64,000 nt of DNA from NCBI RefSeq assembly GCF_014042355.1, contig NZ_JACEZU010000001.1:1-64000 (forward strand), read 5' to 3'. The position numbers were made by a program, and so were the translations under genes. Source of the stretch: Rugamonas apoptosis. GTDB lineage: Bacteria > Pseudomonadota > Gammaproteobacteria > Burkholderiales > Burkholderiaceae_D. Below, piece by piece: positions 34,535 to 42,915 of the stretch. The notes under the pieces are model-generated. The model did not search any database, was not told the origin of the DNA, and saw only the letters and a list, made by a program, of their open reading frames with translations. Position 1 is the first letter of the stretch, and every line of letters begins with the position of its first letter.

Positions 34535-35416
34535 TTAATCCCTGGCTGGAGTATCGTCGGACGGCACGGCGTCGGAAGCGCTGTCGTTTTCGCTTGCGTT
34601 ATCGTCGTCGGCGCCATCGTCGGTGCCATGCGTCTGGATGGCGTCGCCGGCGGGCAGCGCCTCGCGGTGGATGGCTGCCGGCAGCTCGAAGGCGGGCACC
34701 TCGAACGCTGGCTCCTCCTCGTCGGCCGGCGCGGCGGGCGGCTCGTCGGCGGCCAGCGGCGGCGTGGCGCGCGGCACGGGGATGATCTGGGCCGGGGCGC
34801 GCTTGAACACGTCGGCCAGCGCGCCATTGATGATGCGTTCCTTGAGCAGGTCGGTGTCCATCATCAGGTCCAGCAGCGGACCTTCCACGATCACGTCGCC
34901 GCGCCGTTCGATGAAGCCCAGCTTGGCCAGGATGCCCAGGTTCATGTCCAGCCGGGTCTTCTTGCCCAGCTTGTCGCCAAAATCGGCCAGCAGCGCCTTG
35001 TAGGCGATGCCGATCGACGTGTCCTCGGCGCGCGGCAAAGGCTTCTCCACGCCGAACATGTCGTTCTGGTCGTCCTCGGCGTGCTGGTGGGTTTCCTGGC
35101 GTTCGCGCTTGGGCAGGATGATCTGCGCCCACAACACCACCAGCAAGGCCACGCCGTCGCGCGACAGGCCGAAATTATTGTTCTGCCAGACGTCGCGCGC
35201 GCCGAAAATCTTCGGTTCGATGGCGCGCGTGAGGGCCAGCGTGACGTGGTCGGCATAGACGTTATCGAGCAGCTTGAGGCCGGTGGCCAGCAGGCGCGCG
35301 TCGATCTCGGCGCGGAACAATTCGTCCGACAGCACGCGCTTGATCAGCTTGTCGTCGCGGCGCAGGGTCTGGTGCGTCAGCAGGCGCGCGATCAGGATTT
35401 GTGCATCGTCATTCAT
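34535..35416 (-). CDS. mksE: MksE-like condensin subunit (kite protein)
   Basis: 293 residues from ATG 35416. The start overlaps the end of mksF by 8 bases (ATGAATGA), indicating coupled translation. The N-terminal 200 residues carry paired winged-helix-like segments (LLTHQTLRRDDKLIKRVLSD, YKALLADFGDKLGKKTRLDM, LGILAKLGFIERRGDVIVEG) as in MukE/MksE/JetB. The last 90 residues are an acidic, Pro/Ala-rich, probably disordered tail (ending DDDNASENDSASD...). It would sit between the kleisin MksF and the MksB heads. The acidic tail is longer than in typical MksE and may be lineage-specific. Confidence 0.75.
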   Translation of the reverse strand: MNDDAQILIARLLTHQTLRRDDKLIKRVLSDELFRAEIDARLLATGLKLLDNVYADHVTLALTRAIEPKIFGARDVWQNNNFGLSRDGVALLVVLWAQIILPKRERQETHQHAEDDQNDMFGVEKPLPRAEDTSIGIAYKALLADFGDKLGKKTRLDMNLGILAKLGFIERRGDVIVEGPLLDLMMDTDLLKERIINGALADVFKRAPAQIIPVPRATPPLAADEPPAAPADEEEPAFEVPAFELPAAIHREALPAGDAIQTHGTDDGADDDNASENDSASDAVPSDDTPARD

Positions 35417-36800
35417 CGGTCTTGTCGCCTTGCGGATCGAGGGAGAGGGAAAGCGTGGCCAGCGACATGGCCGCCACATGCAGGTCGGGCAGTTCGATCA
35501 TCTCGTCGGACGGGGTGAAGGTCACGGGCAGGCGGGCCAGTTCGGCCGTGGCGCCTTGCAGGCTGGCCTCGGAGGCGTCGCCCAGCAGCGGCAGCAGCGA
35601 GGCGCGGTAGGAGGCCACGGCGAAGGTGGCCGGCAGCAGCGAATCCTGGATCGGAATCGATTTTGGAGCTTCCTCGGCGATGCTGGGGAAATTGCCCAGC
35701 GCGGCGAAGTCGGACAGGCGCGCCAGCCAGTCATCCAGTTCTTTTTGCATGGCGGGTGTGTCGTTGATGGTGGTGGGTGCATCCTGGCCGGCCGGCAGGC
35801 CGCCCGGCGCCACGCCGGACACGCGGTCCGACAGCAGCTCCGTCTCGGCCACGTCGATCATTTCGGCCGGCGTGATAAACAGCGGCACGACCGGCTGGTC
35901 GATGGCGCCGTCGGCCAGCGAGGCCAGGTCTTCATGTTGCAGCAGCCAGCGCTTGATGTCGGTGGTCGACAGGCCGGATTGGCCCAGGTGCACGCGCTGG
36001 CGTTCGATCTGGTTCAGGGCGCGCGAGAACATGCCCTGCATATTGAGCAGCGCGCTCTGGGCGCGGCCGATGGCCTGCGCCGCTTTATGGGTGGCGCTGT
36101 CCGCGTTCTCGTCGGTCGTGATGGCGCGCAGGATCTCGGAACCCTTCTCCACCCAGTCGCAAGCCATGTGCCACTTGGCCTGCGAGGCGCGCAGGCGGAA
36201 TTCGGAACCGGAGGCGATGGCGTCGGCGAATTCTTCGGTCAGTTCGACCAGCCGGCCCAGCAAATGCTGCAGCTGTTCGACGGTGACGCCCCCCACGGCC
36301 TGGGCCCCGGCCACCTGCGACAGCAGGAAGCCCATTTCCGCCTCGTCCTCGTTCTGGCCCAGCGCCAGCAGGCCGTCGATGGCCGACAGCACGTTGCGGG
36401 CCATGGGCGTGACGCGGTACACGGCTTGCTGGGCGTCCCAGGCCAGGAGCTGGTTCGAGCGCAGGCGCATCAGCACCGTTTCCAGGCTTTCCGGCAGCAG
36501 GTAGGCGAGGCGGGTATTGATATCGGCGCGCGAAAACGCCGACGTGGCCGTGTCGGACGCCAGTTCGCGCAGCACCAGCAGCCGCACCAGCACGCCGTCG
36601 AAGCCGCCGTGGAACAGGGCCGTAAATACTTGCAGCAGCGGTTGCGCGCGCTTTAAGTGGTAGACCTGCTCGATCTCGTCAGCCGATACATTGGGCTGGA
36701 AATGGGCTTGCAGCGTATCCTGGTGCTCTTGCTCGGTGATCGGTGCTTGCGCGGCCGCGGCGGTATCTGCCATTGCTGCATTTGCCATTATTTCTATCAT
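35409..36800 (-). CDS. mksF: MksF-like kleisin subunit of a condensin
   Basis: 463 residues, all-helical, first gene of the three-gene operon. An N-terminal winged-helix region (VLVRLLVLRELASDTATSAF, ADINTRLAYLLPESLETVLM) is followed by a helical middle (QNEDEAEMGFLLSQVAGAQA to FRLRASQAKWHMACDWVEKG) and a C-terminal globular part, the architecture of MukF/MksF/JetA kleisins. It would bridge the two MksB heads. Starts at 36800 or 36788 are both possible; neither has a strong ribosome-binding site. The assignment rests on architecture and on the neighbouring mksE and mksB. Confidence 0.75.
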   Translation of the reverse strand: MIEIMANAAMADTAAAAQAPITEQEHQDTLQAHFQPNVSADEIEQVYHLKRAQPLLQVFTALFHGGFDGVLVRLLVLRELASDTATSAFSRADINTRLAYLLPESLETVLMRLRSNQLLAWDAQQAVYRVTPMARNVLSAIDGLLALGQNEDEAEMGFLLSQVAGAQAVGGVTVEQLQHLLGRLVELTEEFADAIASGSEFRLRASQAKWHMACDWVEKGSEILRAITTDENADSATHKAAQAIGRAQSALLNMQGMFSRALNQIERQRVHLGQSGLSTTDIKRWLLQHEDLASLADGAIDQPVVPLFITPAEMIDVAETELLSDRVSGVAPGGLPAGQDAPTTINDTPAMQKELDDWLARLSDFAALGNFPSIAEEAPKSIPIQDSLLPATFAVASYRASLLPLLGDASEASLQGATAELARLPVTFTPSDEMIELPDLHVAAMSLATLSLSLDPQGDKTDE

Positions 36801-36898
36801 TCTGTGCCATTCTCGATGATGATTAAGATGACAACAGAAGCCGCCCTCGCGGGCCCGTCATCTTCATCGCGGGGGCGTCAGTATATCAGGCACGGCGG

Positions 36899-37723
36899 CT
36901 ATTTCCTGCTGATCTTGTCGAGCGTCTGGTCGACGAAGTCGCCGTCCGCGTCAGCGAAGCGGATACGCACCGGATACCACTCCAGCGATGGCGCCAGCCA
37001 CAGGTCCACCTGCTGGCCTTGCGCGTCCGGCGGCGGCGCCTTGACCAGGTGCAGCGCGTTCACATCACCCTGGCCCGTGTGCACCGTCTCCTGGTTGACC
37101 ACCTTGAACACCCACGGCTCGGCATCGCGCGAACCGGCCACGAAATAGGCCCATTCCGTGCCCGGCTTGAAGCGCTCCGGGTTGGCCCGGGCCTGGGCCA
37201 GCAACTGCCAGGGAGCGCTGGTGCGGTCCTGCTCTCCGCCCTTGAGCGGGTAGCTGTCGTCGCCGTCCGTGAACACGATGGTCTTGCTGTCGCGCTTGAA
37301 GGACGTGGTGCTGGGGTCCTTGCGGAAGCGCTTCTGGTAGAACGTGAGGGGCGCCAGGCCGTAGCCATCCACCACGCCCTCGCTGCGGTTTTCCAGGATC
37401 TTGCCAAAAATGACAGCGTGGCTTTCCGTGTTGATGCTGTATTTACCCTCGCCCGTTTGCCACGCCACCACGGCGTCGCCCGAGATGGGCAGGCTGCGCT
37501 GGCGGGCCTGGATGGTGTAGTGCAGCTGGGCCGATGGCGGCAGGCTGTAGGCGCGGCGCACGCTGGGGTGTTCGCCGGCGGCGGCCGTGCCGGCGCCGTT
37601 GCCCGTGCTCGTGCCCGCGCTCGCGCCCGTGGACTGGCGGTGCTGGGCGGCCTGCGCCGGCGCCGCCAGCACGGCGGCCGCCAACAGCAGTGCCGCCGAA
37701 GTATGCAAAGTAGTCATGGTCAT
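36899..37723 (-). CDS. exported DUF3108 protein
   Basis: 274 residues. The ATG at 37723 overlaps the stop of the upstream DUF3108 gene (ATGA), so translation is coupled. A signal peptide (LLLAAAVLAAPAQA) and a Ser/Thr/Gly linker precede a beta-rich DUF3108 domain (LHYTIQARQRSLPISGDAVV ... DLWLAPSLEWYPVRIRFADA). The family is periplasmic, of unknown function. The motif DLWLAPSxxWYPVxIR is shared with the upstream protein, showing tandem duplication with divergence. Confidence 0.82.
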   Translation of the reverse strand: MTMTTLHTSAALLLAAAVLAAPAQAAQHRQSTGASAGTSTGNGAGTAAAGEHPSVRRAYSLPPSAQLHYTIQARQRSLPISGDAVVAWQTGEGKYSINTESHAVIFGKILENRSEGVVDGYGLAPLTFYQKRFRKDPSTTSFKRDSKTIVFTDGDDSYPLKGGEQDRTSAPWQLLAQARANPERFKPGTEWAYFVAGSRDAEPWVFKVVNQETVHTGQGDVNALHLVKAPPPDAQGQQVDLWLAPSLEWYPVRIRFADADGDFVDQTLDKISRK

Positions 37724-38922
37724 TTTCCCGAATTTGTCATGGTGATCCTGGCGACGGTCTGTGTGGTGAGCGCGCCGCTCGCTTCTGTATTGCGTATCTG
37801 GACCGGATACCAGTAATGCGACGGCGCCAGCCACACGTCCAGCCGCGATGTATAGGTGCCCGGCTTGGGCGGACGGGTCAGGTGCCAGGTCTGGAGCTTG
37901 CCCAGCCCCGTTTCCAGCTCCTCCTCGCCCACCAGCTGGAAGCGGAAGATGTTCGCTTCCTTGTCCTCGCCCACCAGGATGTCCACGTCCGTGCCGAACT
38001 GGTTGGGGTCGGCCCGTCCGATCGCGCCCAGCTGGAACGGCACCGTGGCCTTGTCCTGCGCCCCCACCAGCAGCGGATAACTGCGTTCGGACGCGGAAAA
38101 CGTGATGCTGCCCTCGTCGCGGTTGAAGTGGGTGGCCGTCTGCGCACGGCCGCTGCGCTTTTCCGTGGCCGTGACGGGCGCGATGCCGTAATCGTCGATG
38201 GTGCCGGCGCTGGTCAGCACCAGCAGGTTGAGGCGGGTGACCAGCATGCTGATGCCGGCCTCCACCGACAAGGTGTAGCTGCCGCCGTCAGTATGCCACT
38301 TCATGGCCGCCTCGCCCGTCCATTTGGTGCCGTTGGCGTCCACCCGGTGCACGTCGAGCAGCAGATCGGCCGATGGCGGCAGGTTGACCTTGTAGCGCCG
38401 CATGCCCTGGCCCGGCGCCTGCACGGGCGGCGGGGGTGGCGCGTCGCTGGTCTGGGCCGTGGGAGCCGGGGCCGCGCCGGGCGTGGGCTGCCCGGCGCCC
38501 GCTTGCGGCTGCGCCGCCGTTGGGGCGCTGTCGGCGCCGGCCTGGGGCTGGCCGGCGGGCGCGGACAAGGCGTTACTGTCGTTCGCGCCGCTGTCGGCCA
38601 CTGGCGGCGCCGGTGCGGGAGCCGGCTCGGCGGCAGGTTCAGGTGCGGGCGGTGGTGGGGCGGGCCGGCGCGGCAGCTTCGGCACAGGCTTGGGTGCGGA
38701 CGGGCTCAAAGGCTGTAACTCCGGCAGCGGCGCCGCCTCATGACGCTGAGGCAAGGCCAGATGCAGCTGGGCCGTGACGAGCGACGGCGGCGGCCGGCGG
38801 CGCGCCGCGCGCTGCCCCAGTTGGGTCCCCACCCAATCGATGGTCAGGTAATGCAAGGCCACGGTGGCGGCGCCCAGCAGCAGCCAGCGGCGGCGTGGGC
38901 GGAGGAAGGTGGCGATCGTCAT
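37720..38922 (-). CDS. membrane-anchored DUF3108 protein with Pro/Ala-rich spacer
   Basis: 400 residues from ATG 38922. One N-terminal membrane anchor (WLLLGAATVALHYLTIDWVG), then a long Pro/Ala spacer from about residue 60 to 165 (PAPPPPAPEPAAEPAPAPAP), then a DUF3108 domain (about 170-400) ending in SRLDVWLAPSHYWYPVQIRN. The spacer would hold the domain away from the inner membrane across the periplasm, as TonB-like proteins do. It overlaps its exported paralogue by ATGA, so the two probably act together. Function unknown. It diverges from phaM across a region with repeated CGTGTCAA sites. Confidence 0.8.
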   Translation of the reverse strand: MTIATFLRPRRRWLLLGAATVALHYLTIDWVGTQLGQRAARRRPPPSLVTAQLHLALPQRHEAAPLPELQPLSPSAPKPVPKLPRRPAPPPPAPEPAAEPAPAPAPPVADSGANDSNALSAPAGQPQAGADSAPTAAQPQAGAGQPTPGAAPAPTAQTSDAPPPPPVQAPGQGMRRYKVNLPPSADLLLDVHRVDANGTKWTGEAAMKWHTDGGSYTLSVEAGISMLVTRLNLLVLTSAGTIDDYGIAPVTATEKRSGRAQTATHFNRDEGSITFSASERSYPLLVGAQDKATVPFQLGAIGRADPNQFGTDVDILVGEDKEANIFRFQLVGEEELETGLGKLQTWHLTRPPKPGTYTSRLDVWLAPSHYWYPVQIRNTEASGALTTQTVARITMTNSGK

Positions 38923-38935
38923 GGCGCTAGTGTAA

Positions 38936-39006
38936 CGTGTCAACGGACTTCTCCGCTGACAGCGGCGAGCCGCATCTTGCGCTGACACGTCAAGACGGCG
39001 TGTCAA
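38936..39006. promoter_or_regulatory. three CGTGTCA sites between the DUF3108 gene and phaM
   Basis: CGTGTCAA occurs at 38936-38943 and 38999-39006, and the inverted TGACACG at 38983-38989. The last two form an inverted repeat (TGACACG, nine bases, CGTGTCA). The sites are in the divergent control region and could bind a shared regulator. No regulator is known to me for this word. Confidence 0.4.
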
Positions 39007-39034
39007 TGGCGCGCGCGAATGTTGTCAAAACCTT

Positions 39035-39063
39035 TTGAACGCCTTACCGATATCTGCTACGCT
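39035..39063 (+). promoter_or_regulatory. sigma-70 promoter of phaM
   Basis: TTGAAC (39035-39040), 17 bases, TACGCT (39058-39063), followed by TAGGAG and the phaM ATG at 39092. Good -35 and spacing, moderate -10. Confidence 0.55.
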
Positions 39064-39091
39064 AAACGTTCACTCATAGGAGAAACCAGCC

Positions 39092-39925
39092 ATGTCAACC
39101 CCTCAAATGCCCAACATCCCAGGTGCTGCAGTGATGACGGACACCCTCGATTTCGTCAAGAACCTGTGGGGCAGCATGAGCGTGCCAGGGCTGACGGCGC
39201 CCACCCTGTCCGTGGATGAACTGGACAAGAAGATCAACGACTTGAAGGCCGTGGAAACATGGCTGAACCTGAACATGAGCATGCTGCGCGGCAGTATCCA
39301 GGCGCTGGAAGTCCAGCGCGGCACCATCGCCACGCTCAAGTCGGTGGGCGCCAGCATGGCGGCGGCCGTCAACAAGGGCGGCGGCGACACCAAGTCCATG
39401 CTCGACGCGGTGCCCTACGCGTCCGTCTTCTTCCAGCAAGCCCAGGCTGCCGCCGCCAAGGCCCCGGTGACGCCCCCCCCATCTGCGCCCGCGCCCGCGC
39501 CAGCCGCGGCCGCCCCTGCCTCGCCGTTCGCCAGCGCAGGATCAGCCAACCCAGCGGCAGCCAGTAGCAGCGCCGCCAAGCCGGCCGCCAGCCCGGGCGC
39601 CGACGCGGCCGCGCAGATGGCCAATCCGGCCATCTGGTGGAATTTGCTGCAGGATCAGTTCAAGCAGGCCGTCTCCAGCACGCTGGGGCCGGAGGCGATG
39701 ACCAGCGCGGCCGGCAAGATGGCGGCCGCAGCCACTGCAGCGGCCACCTCGGTGGCGAAATCGGCCGCCAACGCCGCCACGGCGGCCAGCGCCGCCGCCA
39801 AGCCAACGACGGCCCCAGCGGCGCAATCGGCCAAGCCGGCACCGGCCAAGGCGGGCGCCAAAACGCCCGCCAAACCGCGCGCCGTCAAAGCCAAGCCAGC
39901 AGCCAAGCCGGGCTCGCAGGAATAA
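39092..39925 (+). CDS. phaM: PhaM-family polyhydroxybutyrate granule protein
   Basis: 277 residues. The N-terminus (TDTLDFVKNLWGSM, then LSVDELDKKINDLKAVETWL and NMSMLRGSIQALEVQRGTIA) is the conserved PhaM domain, which binds and activates PHB synthase PhaC. The middle is Ala/Pro-rich and the C-terminus is a Lys/Ala/Pro tail (PAKAGAKTPAKPRAVKAKPA) of the histone-like kind, which in PhaM binds DNA and attaches granules to the nucleoid. It therefore probably links PHB granules to the chromosome for equal partition. No pha synthesis genes are adjacent. A promoter lies at 39035-39063. Confidence 0.88.
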   Translation: MSTPQMPNIPGAAVMTDTLDFVKNLWGSMSVPGLTAPTLSVDELDKKINDLKAVETWLNLNMSMLRGSIQALEVQRGTIATLKSVGASMAAAVNKGGGDTKSMLDAVPYASVFFQQAQAAAAKAPVTPPPSAPAPAPAAAAPASPFASAGSANPAAASSSAAKPAASPGADAAAQMANPAIWWNLLQDQFKQAVSSTLGPEAMTSAAGKMAAAATAAATSVAKSAANAATAASAAAKPTTAPAAQSAKPAPAKAGAKTPAKPRAVKAKPAAKPGSQE

Positions 39926-39970
39926 GTTAGTTGTCCACGGCGTTGTCCACGGCGGCCCGCGCCGCCGGCC

Positions 39971-40186
39971 TCAGGACAGGCGCAGGATGCGGATGGCCTC
40001 GATCAGGCCGTCCGCCTGGCGCTGCACTTTCTCGACATTGATCAAACCTTCTTCGGCCAGCCGTTTCGCGCTGTCGAGCGCCCCCTGGAAACTGTCCAGC
40101 GTGTCGCCCTTGGCGGTCACCGGCCGGATCCAGGCGGTGCCGCCGATTTTCATTTTTTCGTAGACTTCTTTGGCGATATCGCGCAT
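39971..40186 (-). CDS. 71-residue conserved hypothetical protein
   Basis: The ATG at 40186 is preceded by AGAAGGG. The product begins MRDIAKEVYEKMKIGGTAWI and is amphipathic-helical (FQGALDSAKRLAEEGLINVE), with no signal peptide or cysteine. A longer in-frame reading (from 40330) lacks a ribosome-binding site. It converges with phaM. I do not recognise the family. Confidence 0.6.
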   Translation of the reverse strand: MRDIAKEVYEKMKIGGTAWIRPVTAKGDTLDSFQGALDSAKRLAEEGLINVEKVQRQADGLIEAIRILRLS

Positions 40187-40326
40187 GGGTGTGCCCTTCT
40201 CTTGGCTGTTGCTTATCATAGGGCGCGGACCGGCCGCATACGCTGCGGGCCGCGCCGGATTTTCAGTGTAATCATTTGATCGGCGGGAAACAAGCGTACG
40301 CCCGTCGCCACCGTTGCGTCCATCCG

Positions 40327-42021
40327 TCACTCGGACGCGGTCTGCTCCAGCGCCTCGGCCACGGCGTCCAACGCCACCACGGGGGCTGGCGCCAGCAGGG
40401 CCAGTTGCTCCATCAACTGGGCGAAGCGCTGCTGGCCGGGCGCGATTTTATCGACATGCATCAGCACCCCGATGGCCTCCTCCGACAGTTCGCGGTTGTA
40501 GCCCTTCTGCTGCAGATGGGAGATGATGATCTGGGCCGAATTGAACAGGATACGCATGTTGTTGGGCAGCGCCAGGCGCGCCTCGCGCATCCACTCGACG
40601 GCCTCGTCCAGCTTGCCCGTCTTCCACAGCAGCACGCCCTTGTTCATCCTATCCGCCGCTTCCTTGCGCGACGACTTGATGAGCGCCTCGCCCTCCTCGC
40701 TCATGCGGGCCTTGTCGAACACTTTCTGGATATCGTCCAGCAGCGGTTCATTATCGTCGTTGTTGCGGGCCACGTAGCACAGCAAGTCCACCGGCGCTTC
40801 CTTGACGCCCACCGCGAACAGCAAGGTCGCCATCTCCATGCACGTGGACACGTCGGGGCGCAGCTTTTCCTCCACCAGCATCTGTTCCAGTTCGTCGCCG
40901 GACTTGCGGGCGCGCCGGTAGTCGCCGCTCTCGTGGTAGACCAGGCCTTCCGTGATCTTGGCCCGCAGGTTCACATGGTCGCCCGAGAACTGCTGCAGCG
41001 CGGAGTTGAGCAGCCGCAGCGCCTCCTTGGTATCGTTCTTCAATCCATACACGCGGGCCAGGCCGAAATAGGCATCCACCGTCTTGAGGATGGAATATTC
41101 ACCGATCTCGATACATTTGCGGAAGGCCCGCTCGGCCAGCGGAATATTGCCCAGCTTGAGCGCGGCCACGCCCAGGCTGCGCTGGCGCGGCACGGAATTG
41201 GGCGACAATTTGGCCGCTTTTTCCAGCACGTCGCAAGCCTCCTCCGTCTTGCCCATACGCTGGTAGGCCTGGGCCAACTGGTCGAACGCGTCGATATAAA
41301 AACGGTTTTCCCCGATCACGCCCTGGAACATCTGGCGCGCCGCTTCCAGCTCGCCATTGTTCATGCGGATTTTGCCCAGGCCGGTGCGGGCCCAGTTGTA
41401 TTCGCGCCCCTCCAGCACCTTCTCATACACGACGCGCGCCTGCTCCGGCTCGCCCGCCTTGAGCAGCAGATTGGCCTTCATGCGCAACAGGTCGATCTCA
41501 TGCAGCTTGTTGTGGGCGATCTGCTCGTCGCACAAGCGGGCCGCGCGCAGGAAGTCCTTGTCGCCAAAGGCCTGGTCGATGTCGCGGAAGATCTGCTTCT
41601 TGTGCCACACGCGGTTCAAGCGGGTCAGCAGCACGCCTTCCGTGATGGGCTTGATGATGTAGGCGTCCGGCTGGTGCTCGGCCGCGCCCATCACGGATTC
41701 CACGCTCTTTTCGGCCGACACCATCAGCCACACGCTGCTGGGCAGCATCAGATGCTTGATGCGGGCTTCCTCCAGCACTTGCTGGCCGTTCTTGCCGTCG
41801 CCCAGGTTGTAATCGCACAGCACCACGTCGTAACGGGTCTTGGCCAGCAACACCATGGCCTCGCCGCCGCTGGCCGCCTGGTCGATATGCTTGGCGCCCA
41901 GGTTGCGCAGCGATTCACGCAGCAACTGGCGGATGCCGACAAAATCGTCCACCAGCAGGTAGCGTTTTTCGGCCCAGTCGACGACGTCGCTGGCGGCGGG
42001 ATGGAGAGCGGTGCTGGTCAT
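40327..42021 (-). CDS. response regulator with TPR effector region
   Basis: 564 residues from ATG 42021 (AGGA eight bases upstream). Residues 15-140 form a receiver with the acidic pair Asp25-Asp26, phosphorylation Asp70 (VVLCDYNLGDG) and Lys124. Residues 150-520 contain at least seven tetratricopeptide-like helical pairs (ARTGLGKIRMNNGELEAARQ, AYFGLARVYGLKNDTKEALR and others), an all-protein-interaction output with no DNA-binding or enzymatic motif. The histidine kinase gene ends 10 bases upstream, so the two are a dedicated pair. It probably works by docking to another protein. Confidence 0.87.
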   Translation of the reverse strand: MTSTALHPAASDVVDWAEKRYLLVDDFVGIRQLLRESLRNLGAKHIDQAASGGEAMVLLAKTRYDVVLCDYNLGDGKNGQQVLEEARIKHLMLPSSVWLMVSAEKSVESVMGAAEHQPDAYIIKPITEGVLLTRLNRVWHKKQIFRDIDQAFGDKDFLRAARLCDEQIAHNKLHEIDLLRMKANLLLKAGEPEQARVVYEKVLEGREYNWARTGLGKIRMNNGELEAARQMFQGVIGENRFYIDAFDQLAQAYQRMGKTEEACDVLEKAAKLSPNSVPRQRSLGVAALKLGNIPLAERAFRKCIEIGEYSILKTVDAYFGLARVYGLKNDTKEALRLLNSALQQFSGDHVNLRAKITEGLVYHESGDYRRARKSGDELEQMLVEEKLRPDVSTCMEMATLLFAVGVKEAPVDLLCYVARNNDDNEPLLDDIQKVFDKARMSEEGEALIKSSRKEAADRMNKGVLLWKTGKLDEAVEWMREARLALPNNMRILFNSAQIIISHLQQKGYNRELSEEAIGVLMHVDKIAPGQQRFAQLMEQLALLAPAPVVALDAVAEALEQTASE

Positions 42022-42031
42022 AGTGTGCATC

Positions 42032-42766
42032 CTATGGCAGACGCAGGACGAAGCAGCCGCCGCCCAGCGCGCCGCCATTGGACAGCGCGATACTGCCGCA
42101 GCGCTGACGGTGCTTGTGCATGCGCGCCACTTCGCGCGAGAAGTACAGCCCCAGGCCGCTGCTGTTGGTGAGGAAGTTGACGCGGCTCTGCTCCATGGGC
42201 GCCGCACCGGCCGCCAGCATGGCGGGCGGGAAGCCGTCGCCATTGTCCTCGACCCGCAATTCCAGTTCCTCGCCATCGACGCGGATGGCCAGGCGCACGC
42301 GGTCGCGGGTGTAGCGGATGGCGTTGTTGATGGCGTGTACCAGCACGCCGATCACCAGGTCTTCATCGAAGCTCCAGATCAGCTCCGGCGCATAGTCGAG
42401 TTCCAGCGTGATGCCGCGCGACTTGAGCAGGATGCGCGCTTGCGACGCCACCTGTTCGACCAGCTCGCCAATCTGCTGCGGCGCCGGATCGAACGGGTAG
42501 CCGGGCTTGCCCACTTCCTTGTACAGGGCCAGCAACTGGATCAGGTTATCGTTCAGGCGGCGCGTCTGGTACAACATGTGCGCCATCTGGTTGTAGGGCG
42601 TCGGTTCGGCCGGTTCGCCGTCCGCCGGCGCGGCAGTGGGCGGCGGCGCGGCCGACAGCAACTGCTCCAGCGTGCCACTGAGCACACCGATCGAGTTCTT
42701 CATGTCGTGCACGGTCGACGCCAGGAACAAAAACAGCTCGGGCGCACCCGCTTGGTCATCCATCAT
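42032..42766 (-). CDS. soluble histidine kinase without a sensor domain
   Basis: 244 residues. The phospho-acceptor is right at the N-terminus: His20 in STVHDMKNSIG. The N-box (INNAIRYTRD), DNGDGF and SSGLGLYFS glycine lid are present. There is no membrane segment and almost no sequence before the H-box, so the signal must come from a partner protein. A Pro/Ala loop (SAAPPPTAAPADGEPAEPTP) interrupts the dimerisation helices, which is unusual. It is co-transcribed with the REC-TPR gene. A hairpin lies just ahead of its ribosome-binding site (42765-42825). Confidence 0.85.
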   Translation of the reverse strand: MMDDQAGAPELFLFLASTVHDMKNSIGVLSGTLEQLLSAAPPPTAAPADGEPAEPTPYNQMAHMLYQTRRLNDNLIQLLALYKEVGKPGYPFDPAPQQIGELVEQVASQARILLKSRGITLELDYAPELIWSFDEDLVIGVLVHAINNAIRYTRDRVRLAIRVDGEELELRVEDNGDGFPPAMLAAGAAPMEQSRVNFLTNSSGLGLYFSREVARMHKHRQRCGSIALSNGGALGGGCFVLRLP

Positions 42767-42825
42767 TCAACTCTCCAAAAGGGGCCACGCGGCGCCCCTT
42801 GGTGCCCGTATTGTTGGAGTTGAAT
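42765..42825 (-). promoter_or_regulatory. nested inverted repeat in the kinase leader
   Basis: ATTCAACTC (42765-42773) pairs with GAGTTGAAT (42817-42825), and inside it AAGGGGC (42779-42785) pairs with GCCCCTT (42794-42800). The outer arm covers the ribosome-binding site of the kinase gene (GGAGAGTTGAATG on the minus strand), so folding of the leader would hide the start. This may be post-transcriptional control or a chance structure. Confidence 0.45.
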
Positions 42826-42915
42826 TATATCCTGCTGACAAGTGCAAGCGCGTGGAATTGCGTTGGAGCAAAAGGATGTTGGCGCGAACGCAACGCTCGT
42901 CCCCGCCACGGGGCG

